Shown here: positions 1 through 9,058 of the stretch, one piece after another | Numbering within the stretch: the first letter of the stretch is position 1 | Layout: the number at the start of each line of letters is the position of its first letter | From: a virus | Length of the DNA stretch: 25,264 nt | Strand: one strand, 5' to 3' | IMG/VR virus record: IMGVR_UViG_3300044641_000215 | Coordinates: 1 to 25,264 of that record | The notes under the pieces: generated by a model | The model's database searches: none | Seen by the model: only the letters and a program-made list of their open reading frames with translations | What the model was told of the DNA's origin: nothing | Position numbers and translations under genes: made by a program

Positions 1-2
1 GC

Positions 3-533
3 ACTTCAATCACTTTTGAAAAGGTGCAGTACCCTTTACCCTCAGATTACGAATCAACCGTTCCTCGTACTCATTGGGATCTCAGCAAGCATTGGGAGAT
101 GCTAGGCCCAGAGAGTCCACAGCAATGGGAATGGTTGCTTTCAGGCTTTATCGCTACCGGCCCACGGATTCGCTGGCGCTTGTTAGGTAAATACTTTCAG
201 ATTTGGCCTGGCGTTTCAACTAACGAGCTTTTAGGCTATGAGTATCGCTCGAAAGGTTGGGCATTATCGTCAACGAATGTTGTAAAAGATTCGTTTACTG
301 CCGATACAGACACTTGCATTTACCCAGATCGACTGATGGTATTGGCTACAAAGCTCAAGTATTTTGAGGCTAAAGGCTTTGATACCACAGCGATGTATCG
401 CAACTATATTGAGGAATTTGAGATTGTTCGGGCGCAGGATACGTCGGCGGCTAATTTGTCGTTTGCACCACGACCAGGCACAGTCTTGATTGGCTACGAC
501 AACATTCCTGATACTGGCTACGGGACAAACTAA
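3..533 (+). CDS. Putative head-tail adaptor (P22 gp4-like position), 5' partial
   Basis: The reading frame is open from the left edge, so the true start lies outside the window; a GTG at 24 is internal or only a fallback start. The visible part is about 176 aa. It is rich in W and Y and ends in a helix-like stretch with a DRLMVLATKLKYFEAKG segment (about residues 110-126), a pattern I associate with small head-completion proteins of podoviruses. The stop overlaps the next start (TAATG). In P22 a protein of about 166 aa sits at the same place, between coat and gp10, and extends the portal. The assignment rests on size, position and general resemblance. A generic structural protein of unknown role is the alternative. 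Confidence 0.6.
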   Translation, partial: TSITFEKVQYPLPSDYESTVPRTHWDLSKHWEMLGPESPQQWEWLLSGFIATGPRIRWRLLGKYFQIWPGVSTNELLGYEYRSKGWALSSTNVVKDSFTADTDTCIYPDRLMVLATKLKYFEAKGFDTTAMYRNYIEEFEIVRAQDTSAANLSFAPRPGTVLIGYDNIPDTGYGTN

Positions 534-2062
534 TGGCAAGCCGACTTGTACAAGGCACGGCGGCTCGTGTTCAATCGTTGCCAGCGCCTATCGGTGGTTG
601 GAACGTGCGGGACTCCATTGCAAACATGGATACGCTCGATGCCGTTCAATTAACCAATTTGTTCCCCACAGTCAATAATGTGGTGTTGCGTGGTGGATAC
701 ACTCAATATTCTACCGGCATACCAGGTCAAGTGCAGACGCTCATGGGTTACTCAAGCGGCGCAACTGACAAATTGTTTGCTATTGCAGGAACATCGATTT
801 ACGACTGTACTGCTGGCGGTGCGGTTGGTGCAGCGGTCAAAACGGGTTTAACTAACGCAAAGTGGGAATACACCAACGTCACAACGCCTGCCGGTGGTTA
901 TCTGTATGCGGTTAATGGCGTAGATGCGCCATTACTGTACAACGGATCAACTTGGACTAACCCAACTATTACAGGCGTGACTGCAAGCAGTTTAAGCAAC
1001 GTCACTATTTTCAAAAACCAAGTTTGGTTTACGCAAAACAATTCGCTCAAAGCATGGTATTTGCCAACTTTAAGCATTGCAGGCGCAGCTAACGCAATTG
1101 ACATGAGTTCGGTTGCCCAGCTCGGCGGTTTCTTGGTTGCCGTGGGAACATGGACAATTGACGCAGGCTATGGCGTAGACGATAACCTAGTGTTTATTAC
1201 GTCTAATGGCGAAGTTATTGTTTGGGCGGGTACTGATCCCTCAAATGCAGATAAATGGGCGCTAGTGGGCGTTTGGCGGGTTGGAAAACCTGTTGGCAAG
1301 CGATGCCTGCTAAAGTACGGCGGCGATATGCTAATGCTGACTTACAACGGTTTATATCCCCTTGCTGCAAGTTTGCAATCATCTAGACTCGATCCCCGTG
1401 TTGCGCTGTCGGACAAGATTCAAGGCGCATTTACCGCTGCAACGCAAACGTATGGCGGCAATTTTGGGTGGGATATTATGTTTGACCCACAGCACAACGC
1501 TTTAACTGTAAATGTGCCTGTTGCTGAAGGTCAACAACAGCAATATGTGATGAATAACATCACGAAAGCGTGGTGCAATTTTACAGGACAAGCCGCTAAT
1601 TGTTGGGCGATCTTTGACAATGAACCTTATTGGGGTGGCAATGGCTTTGTTGCCCATGCGTGGGATGATAATTACGCTGATGACACAAGCGACATAAACG
1701 GCTATGCGTTGCAAGCGTTTAATTACTTTGATGCCCGTGGATACAAAAAATACTTTACTAGAGCTAGACCGTCGATCTTCACTAACGGTACACCGTCAAT
1801 ATTCATTGGTTTAAACATGGATTTTGACTTAGCAGACACAACTGCGGCGCTAAGTTTTAGCCCACAGGTATCGTCGAAATGGGACGTTGCGCTGTGGGAC
1901 GTAGGCTATTGGGCAACGGACACGGTAATTACAAACAATTGGCAAGGCGTGACAGGGATTGGGTATTGCGCTGGTACACAGTTTAAATCTGCATCTCAAG
2001 GAACGACAATTCTATGGGCATCGACGGACATTGTTTACCAACAAGGTTGGGCTGGCATATAG
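533..2062 (+). CDS. Tail hub / DNA stabilization protein, P22 gp10-like
   Basis: A 509-aa protein starting at the ATG of a TAATG overlap. The N-terminus (about residues 14-60) has a PAPIGGWNVRDSIANM segment followed by LFPT and RGGY. This entry motif is typical of podoviral proteins that form the beta-propeller hub plugging the portal and carrying the tail fibres. The rest is repeating beta-rich sequence with many G, W, Y and N residues and no signal peptide or membrane segment. Length matches the gp10 class (P22 gp10 is about 470 aa). It lies directly after the adaptor candidate, as in P22. The name is by family resemblance and synteny; a generic tail protein is the cautious alternative. Confidence 0.65.
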   Translation: MASRLVQGTAARVQSLPAPIGGWNVRDSIANMDTLDAVQLTNLFPTVNNVVLRGGYTQYSTGIPGQVQTLMGYSSGATDKLFAIAGTSIYDCTAGGAVGAAVKTGLTNAKWEYTNVTTPAGGYLYAVNGVDAPLLYNGSTWTNPTITGVTASSLSNVTIFKNQVWFTQNNSLKAWYLPTLSIAGAANAIDMSSVAQLGGFLVAVGTWTIDAGYGVDDNLVFITSNGEVIVWAGTDPSNADKWALVGVWRVGKPVGKRCLLKYGGDMLMLTYNGLYPLAASLQSSRLDPRVALSDKIQGAFTAATQTYGGNFGWDIMFDPQHNALTVNVPVAEGQQQQYVMNNITKAWCNFTGQAANCWAIFDNEPYWGGNGFVAHAWDDNYADDTSDINGYALQAFNYFDARGYKKYFTRARPSIFTNGTPSIFIGLNMDFDLADTTAALSFSPQVSSKWDVALWDVGYWATDTVITNNWQGVTGIGYCAGTQFKSASQGTTILWASTDIVYQQGWAGI

Positions 2063-2460
2063 TCCAAGGCGCTGATATAGGTCATTGGGTAGCGAAAAGG
2101 ATAGCAGGCGAGTTTTTTGCGGAAGGATCAAGTGCAATTGGTTTGCAAAAAGATGGGGTAACGATTGCAGGCGTAATTTACGAAAATTGGAATCGGCAAA
2201 GCATTTTCTGTCATATAGCAATTGAAGGACGTATGACAAAAGCGTATTTAAAAGCAATATTTGATTACCCTTTTAATGTTTGTAATTGCAAAAAGATTAT
2301 TGTGCCTGTGGTTAGTAATCACGCAAAAAGCATAAAATTAGTCACTAAGATGGGTTTTACTGAAGAAGCAAGATTGAAAGATGCTTCACTCGATGGCGAT
2401 ATTATATTTTTGACATTGGCAAGAGAAAATTGCCGATTTCTAGGGGTAGAAAATGGGTAA
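2014..2460 (+). CDS. GNAT-family acetyltransferase
   Basis: A 148-aa protein. The C-terminal half carries a GNAT signature: strand KKIIVPVV (about 93-100), then NHAKSIKLVTKMGF (102-115) and EEAR, as in acetyl-CoA-dependent N-acyltransferases. The ATG at 2014 has an AAGGA at 1998-2002 but overlaps the hub gene by 49 nt. A TTG at 2047 (giving MGWHIVQG...) is a credible alternative, because phage relatives tend to begin near the HIVQG motif. The substrate cannot be read from sequence. Phages of this type often carry such a gene among tail genes, where the P22 map has its tail needle. It may modify a virion or host protein, but that is a guess. Confidence 0.75.
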   Translation: MGIDGHCLPTRLGWHIVQGADIGHWVAKRIAGEFFAEGSSAIGLQKDGVTIAGVIYENWNRQSIFCHIAIEGRMTKAYLKAIFDYPFNVCNCKKIIVPVVSNHAKSIKLVTKMGFTEEARLKDASLDGDIIFLTLARENCRFLGVENG

Positions 2461-3727
2461 GTCAGCATCAGCACCACCAACACCGGATTATGTTGGCGCA
2501 GCCAAGCAACAGGGTCAAGATAACCTTGCAGCGGCTAAACAGTCGAACATTATGTCAAACCCAAATATGTATACGCCATTTGGGAATCAAACTGTTACTT
2601 ATTCAAATCCAACGTTTGACCAAGGTTCATACGATGCGGCGTTGGCAAAATACAACGCTGGCAACTTAGACCGCAATTCATTTATGCGGCAAGGTAGTCC
2701 AGAAGGCGATACAACAACAGGTGCAACATACTTTGACCAAGCTGGTTACGATGCTGCACAAGCAAAACGAGGCGCTGCGCCAACCCGTGAAGGGTTTATG
2801 ACTGGCGGCGGTCAACCAACTGTTACTCAAACGTTAACACCACAAGCGCAGCAAACTTTAGATTCGCAGCAGCGTGTCCAAACTGCGTTAGCAAACCTTG
2901 GTGAACGTGGCATTTCAAATGCTTACGCTACGCTTTCGCAACCGTTTGTGCCAACATCAACTGAAATTAAAAAAGACTTTGGTGGTTATGGCGCTGTGCC
3001 TTTGTCTGAAAACTTTACATCTAAGTCTGAAGTTCCTTTGCAGTATTCGCTTGACACAAGCAACCTAGCAAGGATGCCAATCAATGCGGGAACGACTGCA
3101 CAAGATTTAATCTTGCAACGCCTAAACCCAACAATTGAGGCCGGAGATACGTCTTTTAAACAATCGTTGGCAAACCAAGGTCTAGCGCCTGGCACTCAAG
3201 CCTACGATGCGGCGTTCCGTAATCGTTCGCAACAAATTAACGATTTGTACAACCAAGCGGCACTCCAAGGTATTAACTTGGACATGGCGGCTCGGCAGCA
3301 AGGATTAAACGAGCAGCAAACATTAGGTTCGTTTGCCAATCAAGCGCAATTAGCAGGCGCAGGGCTTTACAACACGGCAATGGCTGACAACTATGGTCGA
3401 GGCATGACCACCCAAGGCACTCAGTACAGCCAAGGACTTAACAAGGCTCAGTTTCAGAACACCGCACAGCAACAGCAGCTGGCGCAAGATTTGGCGCTAC
3501 GGGCGCAACCAATCAACGAAGTTATTGGGCTTATGGGTGGTTCGCAGATTCAATTACCTCAATTTCAAGGCTATCAAGGTACGTCAGTTGCACCAGCGCC
3601 AACCTTTGCGGGTACGCAAGCACAAGGTCAAGCAAATACGCAACAGTACGGTATTCAGCAAGCAGGCAACAATGCCACAACGCAGGGTGTAGCATCAATT
3701 GCGGCAATGGCTGCAATGGCGTTTTAA
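2453..3727 (+). CDS. Putative virion internal / DNA-ejection protein, Q/A-rich
   Basis: A 424-aa protein whose start overlaps the GNAT gene by 8 nt. The N-terminus (GKSASAPPTPDYVGAAKQQG) is the hallmark opening of a podoviral virion protein family placed just after the tail hub. The middle (about 215-275) is helical, with LNPTIEAGDTSFKQSLANQG and a GLAPGTQAYDAAF motif. The C-terminal third is very rich in Q, A and G. There is no signal peptide. P22-like phages encode ejected proteins at this place (gp7, gp20, gp16), so an ejection role is inferred from position and composition. A structural tail protein is the alternative. Confidence 0.55.
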   Translation: MGKSASAPPTPDYVGAAKQQGQDNLAAAKQSNIMSNPNMYTPFGNQTVTYSNPTFDQGSYDAALAKYNAGNLDRNSFMRQGSPEGDTTTGATYFDQAGYDAAQAKRGAAPTREGFMTGGGQPTVTQTLTPQAQQTLDSQQRVQTALANLGERGISNAYATLSQPFVPTSTEIKKDFGGYGAVPLSENFTSKSEVPLQYSLDTSNLARMPINAGTTAQDLILQRLNPTIEAGDTSFKQSLANQGLAPGTQAYDAAFRNRSQQINDLYNQAALQGINLDMAARQQGLNEQQTLGSFANQAQLAGAGLYNTAMADNYGRGMTTQGTQYSQGLNKAQFQNTAQQQQLAQDLALRAQPINEVIGLMGGSQIQLPQFQGYQGTSVAPAPTFAGTQAQGQANTQQYGIQQAGNNATTQGVASIAAMAAMAF

Positions 3728-4419
3728 TGCTTGGATTGGCTTTCTCAGGTGGGAAGGATTCTTTAGCGTGTTGGTATTTATACCGTGAAAAGAATCCCGT
3801 AGTGTTTTGGGTAAATACAGGCAAAACGTACCCTGAAACCATTGAGATCGTTAACCAAGTGAAGTCTGAGGCAATTGAGTTTATTGAAGTAAAGTCAGAT
3901 CAAGAGCAGCAGATTAAGTTTTACGGCTACCCAAGCGACATTGTGCCGATTGACCATAGCCTTGAAGGTATGCAGTTTGCAGGCGATAAGCCAGTACGAG
4001 TACAGAGTTATTTGAATTGCTGTTGGTCAAACGTGGGGCAACCTCTGACAGAGGCGATTGCAAAACGTGGCATTACGCACTTGATTCGTGGGCAAAGGCT
4101 TGATGAAAGCCATAAATCCACGGCTCGGCATGGGTCGGTAGTTAATGGTGTAACGTACATTCAACCGATAGAAACATGGACTAAAGAACAAGTTTTGGCG
4201 TTTTTACGGACTCAATGTCAATTACCAGAACATTATGCAATCGACCACTCAAGCCTTGATTGTTACGATTGCACAGCGTATTTGGCACACTCAGAAGATA
4301 GAGTGGCATGGATGAAAGAAAAACACCCAAATTTGCATGAAAAATATAAAATAAACATGGCGGCACTAAAGTCTGCCTTGTTGCCTACTTTAGAGTTACT
4401 AAGGAATTGCGATGCTTAA
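3727..4419 (+). CDS. PP-loop sulfonucleotide-reductase-like protein (PAPS/APS reductase family)
   Basis: A 230-aa protein starting at the ATG of a TAATG overlap. Residues 7-12 are SGGKDS, the PP-loop that binds adenylylated substrates. GQRLDES (122-128) matches the GxRxDES-type loop of sulfonucleotide reductases. Cys98-Cys99 and Cys179-x-x-Cys182 are 79 residues apart, the arrangement that binds a [4Fe-4S] cluster in assimilatory APS reductases. The family's C-terminal ECGLH-type catalytic cysteine motif is absent; a lone Cys228 sits three residues from the end. It may therefore thiolate or modify a nucleic acid (DndC- or TtcA-like chemistry) rather than reduce sulfate. It lies in the virion operon as a cargo gene. 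The family is fairly sure, the reaction is not. Confidence 0.75.
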   Translation: MLGLAFSGGKDSLACWYLYREKNPVVFWVNTGKTYPETIEIVNQVKSEAIEFIEVKSDQEQQIKFYGYPSDIVPIDHSLEGMQFAGDKPVRVQSYLNCCWSNVGQPLTEAIAKRGITHLIRGQRLDESHKSTARHGSVVNGVTYIQPIETWTKEQVLAFLRTQCQLPEHYAIDHSSLDCYDCTAYLAHSEDRVAWMKEKHPNLHEKYKINMAALKSALLPTLELLRNCDA

Positions 4420-4714
4420 TCAATATGTCAACATGACTCCGCAACAGAAAATGGCGCAGATGTTGCAACAACAAGGTCAACAGACTCCATTGCAAGGTCA
4501 GGATATGGGGCAATCTCAGATGCCGCAAATGCAAAATCCTATGGCTGGCGCTCAAGATGCAATGAGTATGTACGGCAAAATGAGCCAACAAAATCAAATG
4601 CAAGATTATCAAGATTACATGGCTAGATTAAAACTTGGTCAAGCGCAGACTGGCGGTATGTTTGACCGCAGTAACGCTCAAGGTGGAAACTATACAGCTA
4701 ACGAAGGTACTTAA
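4412..4714 (+). CDS. Small Q/M-rich protein of unknown function
   Basis: A 100-aa protein overlapping the previous gene by 8 nt. The sequence is unusually rich in Q and M (many QQ and QM pairs in residues 8-70), has no predicted membrane segment and no motif I recognise. It sits between the PP-loop enzyme and two large ejection-type proteins whose composition is similar, so it is probably a minor virion component. It is spaced 2 nt from the next gene. Confidence 0.6.
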   Translation: MLNQYVNMTPQQKMAQMLQQQGQQTPLQGQDMGQSQMPQMQNPMAGAQDAMSMYGKMSQQNQMQDYQDYMARLKLGQAQTGGMFDRSNAQGGNYTANEGT

Positions 4715-4716
4715 TC

Positions 4717-6117
4717 ATGGCTGATAATATTTATGGCACTCAGTCTAATGCATCAATGCAAATACCAAGCCCTTATTCAGCAGAATTAGCGGCAATTCAA
4801 AGGCGTGAGCGTTTAGCGCAAGTTATGCAACAACAGGCTTTTCAGCCTCTTGAAATTAATAGCTATCAAGGTATTCAAGCCCCAATTTCTCCGTTGTCAG
4901 GCATTGCTAAAGCCTTACAGATGTATTTAGGCGCATCAGGTCAAGATCGTGCCGACGAAGCAAGAGCAGGCGTTGCTAAGAAAATGGAAACCGACACTCA
5001 AACTCAATTGGCTCGTTTGCTTGGGTCACAAGGTGCGCCAGCTGTGCCTGCAACACCGGCAACAATGGGTACGCCTGAAATACCAGGTAAACCGGCAACC
5101 TCATTTACGCCAATGGGTTCAGATTTTGAAGATAACCCAAATCTAAAAATGAGTATGGGTGAAGCACCGCAAGCAGGTCAACCGTTTGTTGCGCCTGGCG
5201 ATGTTGCCGTGCCTGCTATACCGACAATTCCAGCTGTTGCGGGAACGCCAGCGCAGCCAGGCAGACCAGCGCAACCCGCAAAACCACCAACGGAAGATGA
5301 ACAGCGCAAGATATATTCTGATTTTGTTGTAAGCGGTAATCCTCGATTGGCAAAATTGGGTGAAATTGGCTTACAAGAGTTGCGCTCGTCAGGCACAACT
5401 GACATTAAAAATTGGAAAGCCTCTAATTCAGGTTTGCCTTTCGACCAATGGTTAGCTAATCAAAATGCTCAAAAAAGCACACGAGTATCTGTCAATGTTC
5501 CTGTTAATACAGAAAAAGGTTATGGCGAGGTGTTTGCCAAAGGTATTGCGGACGATGATGTTAAGTTAAGAGCCATGGCAAACAAAACACCTTCACAAAT
5601 TCAGAACATTGAAAGTCAACGAGAATTGTTAGGTAGCGGAAATATCTTTACAGGCAAAGGCGCAGATTGGCAAAATGAACTTGCATCGTGGGCTACTTCA
5701 ATTGGAATTGGCGGCACTACAACTGCTGAAAAGGTTAAAAATACAACTGCTTTGTATGCAGACAGAGCAACTTCCACTTTAGATTCAATTGCAACTGCCG
5801 GACTTGGAACTGGTCAAGGATTTACAGACAAAGATTTGAAATTTTTGAAAGATGCAAAACTTGGAAACATTACATACACTAAAGAAAATCTAGAGCGTCA
5901 ATTAAACATTGAAGAAAAAATTGCTAGAGAAATTGCTAACAGATGGAATACAAGGCTCGGAGAATTACCAAAATCAGCATCAGGGCCAACAGGCGTAAGT
6001 CCGGTTAATTTGCCACCAACTAGAGCATCAACACCGCAAAGCCCTCCTGCTGGTTCGGGAGTAACGCAGCAGCAATGGAACGCAATGACTCCTGAGCAGA
6101 GGAAATTATGGCAATGA
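4717..6117 (+). CDS. Putative internal virion / ejection protein with Pro-Ala-rich linker
   Basis: A 466-aa protein. The N-terminus (about 1-100) is helical and Q/A-rich. Residues about 108-195 form a low-complexity linker of P, A, G and T with PxxPxxP spacing (APAVPATPAT, PGRPAQPAKPP). The C-terminal half (about 200-410) is mixed helical, with no enzymatic motif. The last residues read QQQWNAMTPEQRKLW, a pattern common at the end of phage internal proteins. No signal peptide or membrane span. Placement in the ejection-protein cluster suggests a protein packaged with DNA. This is inferred from context. Confidence 0.55.
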   Translation: MADNIYGTQSNASMQIPSPYSAELAAIQRRERLAQVMQQQAFQPLEINSYQGIQAPISPLSGIAKALQMYLGASGQDRADEARAGVAKKMETDTQTQLARLLGSQGAPAVPATPATMGTPEIPGKPATSFTPMGSDFEDNPNLKMSMGEAPQAGQPFVAPGDVAVPAIPTIPAVAGTPAQPGRPAQPAKPPTEDEQRKIYSDFVVSGNPRLAKLGEIGLQELRSSGTTDIKNWKASNSGLPFDQWLANQNAQKSTRVSVNVPVNTEKGYGEVFAKGIADDDVKLRAMANKTPSQIQNIESQRELLGSGNIFTGKGADWQNELASWATSIGIGGTTTAEKVKNTTALYADRATSTLDSIATAGLGTGQGFTDKDLKFLKDAKLGNITYTKENLERQLNIEEKIAREIANRWNTRLGELPKSASGPTGVSPVNLPPTRASTPQSPPAGSGVTQQQWNAMTPEQRKLWQ

Positions 6118-8111
6118 CAGAAGCGCAACAAGCGGCATTAGCACAGGCTGATGCTAGAGCCGCTGTTCTTGCGGAAATTGATGCAAAATTACAAGCGGCA
6201 AATCAAAATGAAAGCGTCATGCCTGGCATGACAAGTGATCGTCAATTGTTACCTATGGTTGGTCAAAGTTTATTAAAAGGTGCAGCAGGACTTGGCGATG
6301 TAGTGGTTGGTTTGCCAGAAGATATAAAACGACTATATAAATATTTCACTACACAAGGCGCACCAGTCCCACAAAAATACCAGCCAGTAACCGACATTGC
6401 CAAAGAACGTGGTTATATAGTTCCTGAGAATGAGCCTGGTTCAGACCCTATTTTAAAAGGAATTGATTTCACGGCTCAAGTAGCCGGCGGTGGCGGCATC
6501 AACCCATATACAATTAGTCGATCAGCATTAACTTCTGGGTTGCCCGCTGCGGCTCGCAATCTTGGCGGTCAAGGGCTACGAACTGGCGCTCAAGGCGCTG
6601 TTGGCAGCACAGCATTACAAGGTATGCAAGCTCTTGGTATAGACAATCCTTTAGTTTTAGGATTGGGAACAATGTTGCCAATGGGAGTAACAGGTGCAGC
6701 AATGTCGTTGCGACCATCTACCGCAACCATTGCAAATGAGGCATTGAAAGGCGCAACACCTGAACAACTTAGATTAGCTCAAGCATTACAAAATCAATCT
6801 TTTGGTGCTGGTGCGCCTGTAACAGCTGCTGAAGCAATTTCACAAACTACTGGCGGCAGTCCTTTGTCAAATATTCAACGTATTGTTGAATCTTCTCCCA
6901 AAGGCGCTTCAGTAATGTCACCATTTATGGCTGACAGACCTGCGGGTAATGCTCAATATTTACAAAAAGTATTGATGGATGTATCGCCAGTTGCGCCACA
7001 AAGCGCCATTCCTCGTGCTTTGCAATCAACCGCTGAAAATGTTATTGGTGGCGCAGAATCTGCTTTAACTCAAAAAGTTAGTCCGTATTATCGTGCAGCA
7101 GGCGCTCAATCCATTCCTGATACAGATTTAGCTACGCTTAAAGCAAATCCAAAAATTGCTGAAGCAATTGATTATGTTATTTCTACGCCTAAATATGGCG
7201 TGAAAGGCGCTGACCCTAAATCGGTTGAAACGTTAGTTGCTGCAAAACAATTTTTAAACGATCAATATTCTGAATTTTCTAACCCTACATCTGCTCAAAA
7301 AAATGCGGCTAGAATTACTACTCTTGCAGACAAAGAGTTGGCTGATTTTCTTAAAGTGTTTTCTCCTGAATACAAGAAAGGCAGCGATATTTACGCAGGC
7401 GCACAACGTAATCAGATTGAACCGCTAAAGCAAGGCGGTGTTGGCATATTGGCTGAACAAACGGGAACGCCAGCAGAACTACTTGTAAAGCAGCGTGAAC
7501 AATTGATGCCTGCTAATCCTGTAGCTTTATTTCCTGCCGATATAAAAAGAACCGTTGAATTGTTACGCAGGAAAGATCCTGCCTTAGTGCCTGCGTGGAC
7601 TTCGCAAAACCTTGAAGGCATTTTTAATGAAACTGCTCAAAACTTGCAAGGCGGCGCTAATCAAGCCGGTGGTGCTAAGTTCATTACAGCCATCACAGGA
7701 AACCCGCAGCAGAGGCAAAATTTAAAAACTTTAATTACAGAATCGGTTAGTCCAGAGGCGTGGAAAGGATTTGATAATTTTGCTCAAGTTATGGAAGCGC
7801 AAGGCAAGCGTCAAGGTCAAGGTTCTTTAACAGCATCAAATATTGAAGCGCAAAAAGAGTTAAAAGGCGGAGGTTTTGGTGCTATACCTAAATCAATCTT
7901 TAAACCATCAACAGTAACCGGATGGTATGAAGATTGGCGGCTTGGCAAAAATACTCAGGAATTGGCAAGGCTTTTGACAAACCCTGAAGGTGTTAAGTTG
8001 TTTGTTGAATTATCAAAAACTAAGCCACAATCTGCAAAAGCGCAAGCACTTGCAAACACACTTGCTGGCGGCAACGTTGCTACTAGTCCGCTAGAAAAAG
8101 AGGAACAATAA
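6108..8111 (+). CDS. Large putative ejection / internal virion protein
   Basis: A 667-aa protein, the largest here. I chose the ATG at 6108 because an AGAGGA stands 5 nt upstream; the ATG at 6114 would give an ATGA overlap and cannot be excluded. The N-terminus is a charged alanine-rich helix (about 1-35). Residues about 135-205 hold a G/A-rich moderately hydrophobic stretch (including LPAAARNLGGQG and VLGLGTMLPMGVTGAAM) that could interact with membrane during DNA entry. The rest is helical and A/Q-rich. No lytic transglycosylase or peptidase motif is visible. It sits where P22-like phages keep gp16/gp20. The role is inferred. Confidence 0.55.
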   Translation: MAMTEAQQAALAQADARAAVLAEIDAKLQAANQNESVMPGMTSDRQLLPMVGQSLLKGAAGLGDVVVGLPEDIKRLYKYFTTQGAPVPQKYQPVTDIAKERGYIVPENEPGSDPILKGIDFTAQVAGGGGINPYTISRSALTSGLPAAARNLGGQGLRTGAQGAVGSTALQGMQALGIDNPLVLGLGTMLPMGVTGAAMSLRPSTATIANEALKGATPEQLRLAQALQNQSFGAGAPVTAAEAISQTTGGSPLSNIQRIVESSPKGASVMSPFMADRPAGNAQYLQKVLMDVSPVAPQSAIPRALQSTAENVIGGAESALTQKVSPYYRAAGAQSIPDTDLATLKANPKIAEAIDYVISTPKYGVKGADPKSVETLVAAKQFLNDQYSEFSNPTSAQKNAARITTLADKELADFLKVFSPEYKKGSDIYAGAQRNQIEPLKQGGVGILAEQTGTPAELLVKQREQLMPANPVALFPADIKRTVELLRRKDPALVPAWTSQNLEGIFNETAQNLQGGANQAGGAKFITAITGNPQQRQNLKTLITESVSPEAWKGFDNFAQVMEAQGKRQGQGSLTASNIEAQKELKGGGFGAIPKSIFKPSTVTGWYEDWRLGKNTQELARLLTNPEGVKLFVELSKTKPQSAKAQALANTLAGGNVATSPLEKEEQ

Positions 8112-8113
8112 TC

Positions 8114-8680
8114 ATGAGTTATAACGGCAGCGGTACATTTGTAATCAACTCAACTGGTCAGCCAGTTGTTACAAACACGGTCATTTCATCAACGGCGTTT
8201 AATGCGCTGACTGCTGATCTTGCAACTGGTTTAACAACTGCAATGACCAAAGACGGTCAAACGACTGCAACAGCTAACATTCCTATGGGAACGTTTAAGT
8301 TCACAGGATTAGGCGCTGGGTCTGATGCAACTGATTCGGTTAACGTTTCTCAATTGCAAAGCTCTACGGGTACGTTTCTAACTGTATCGGGAACTGATAC
8401 GTTAACGGCAACGGTTAGCCCAGCATTGACTGCTTACGCTGTTGGTCAAACGTTTAATTTCTTAGCTGCGGCAACTAATACTGGTGCGGTCACTATTAAC
8501 ATTAGTGGGTTAGGCGCAAAGTCAATCAGGAAAACAGGCACGACTGCATTGACTGCCGGTGATTTGATTTCAGGCAGTTTGTATCAAATTGTTTACGATG
8601 GCACAAACTTTCAACTTGCAGGCATAGGTGGGGTTTCCGCTGGCAAATCAATTGCTTTCTCAATCATTTTTGGACTATAA
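8114..8680 (+). CDS. Short tail fibre / virion attachment-type protein
   Basis: A 188-aa protein preceded by GAGGA at a good distance. The first 80 residues (YNGSGTF, STGQPVV, FNALTADLATGLTTAMTKDG, NIPMG, GLGAG) are the N-terminal domain found on many podoviral fibre and collar proteins, which attaches a fibre to the virion. Here this domain is followed only by about 105 residues of beta-rich sequence (NTGAVTINISGLGAKSIRK, LISGSLYQIVYDGTNFQL), so the protein is short compared with full fibres. The receptor-binding part may be supplied by the following genes, especially the glycine-rich protein at 9058. Confidence in the N-terminal domain is good. Confidence 0.7.
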   Translation: MSYNGSGTFVINSTGQPVVTNTVISSTAFNALTADLATGLTTAMTKDGQTTATANIPMGTFKFTGLGAGSDATDSVNVSQLQSSTGTFLTVSGTDTLTATVSPALTAYAVGQTFNFLAAATNTGAVTINISGLGAKSIRKTGTTALTAGDLISGSLYQIVYDGTNFQLAGIGGVSAGKSIAFSIIFGL

Positions 8681-8683
8681 ATC

Positions 8684-9058
8684 ATGGCCGCACCTAATAT
8701 TGTTAACGTAACAGCTATCTACGGCAAAGTCGTGACCGCCGATTTAACAACAACTGCGGCAACGTCCGTTTTAAGCAATGCCGCATCTAGTGGCAAAGTG
8801 TTTAAAATTGATTCGCTTGTAGTTGCCAACACCGATACTGCAAACGCAGTAACCGTCACGGTGGCGCAGTATTCAGCCGCAGCAATTGGGGGAACGGCAA
8901 CGGCAATTGCGTCGACTATTTCCGTTCCTGCTGCATCAAGCCTTATCGTAATTGATAAAACAAACATGATTTATCTTGAAGAAAATATGTCAATTGGCGC
9001 AACAGCTGGCACAGCGAGCAAGCTCAAAGTGGTTTGCTCTTATGAGGACATTTCGTAA
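8684..9058 (+). CDS. Small beta-rich virion protein, function unknown
   Basis: A 124-aa protein with no charged or helical stretches and high A, T, V and S content. It looks like a compact beta-sandwich: KVFKIDSLVVANTDTANAVTVTV (about 37-59, split here only by description), then YLEENMSIGA. Proteins of this size and pattern are common beside fibres in aquatic phages and may decorate the tail or head. The Shine-Dalgarno signal is weak (only GGA nearby), suggesting coupling to the gene before, 3 nt away. The stop overlaps the next start (TAATG). Confidence 0.55.
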   Translation: MAAPNIVNVTAIYGKVVTADLTTTAATSVLSNAASSGKVFKIDSLVVANTDTANAVTVTVAQYSAAAIGGTATAIASTISVPAASSLIVIDKTNMIYLEENMSIGATAGTASKLKVVCSYEDIS

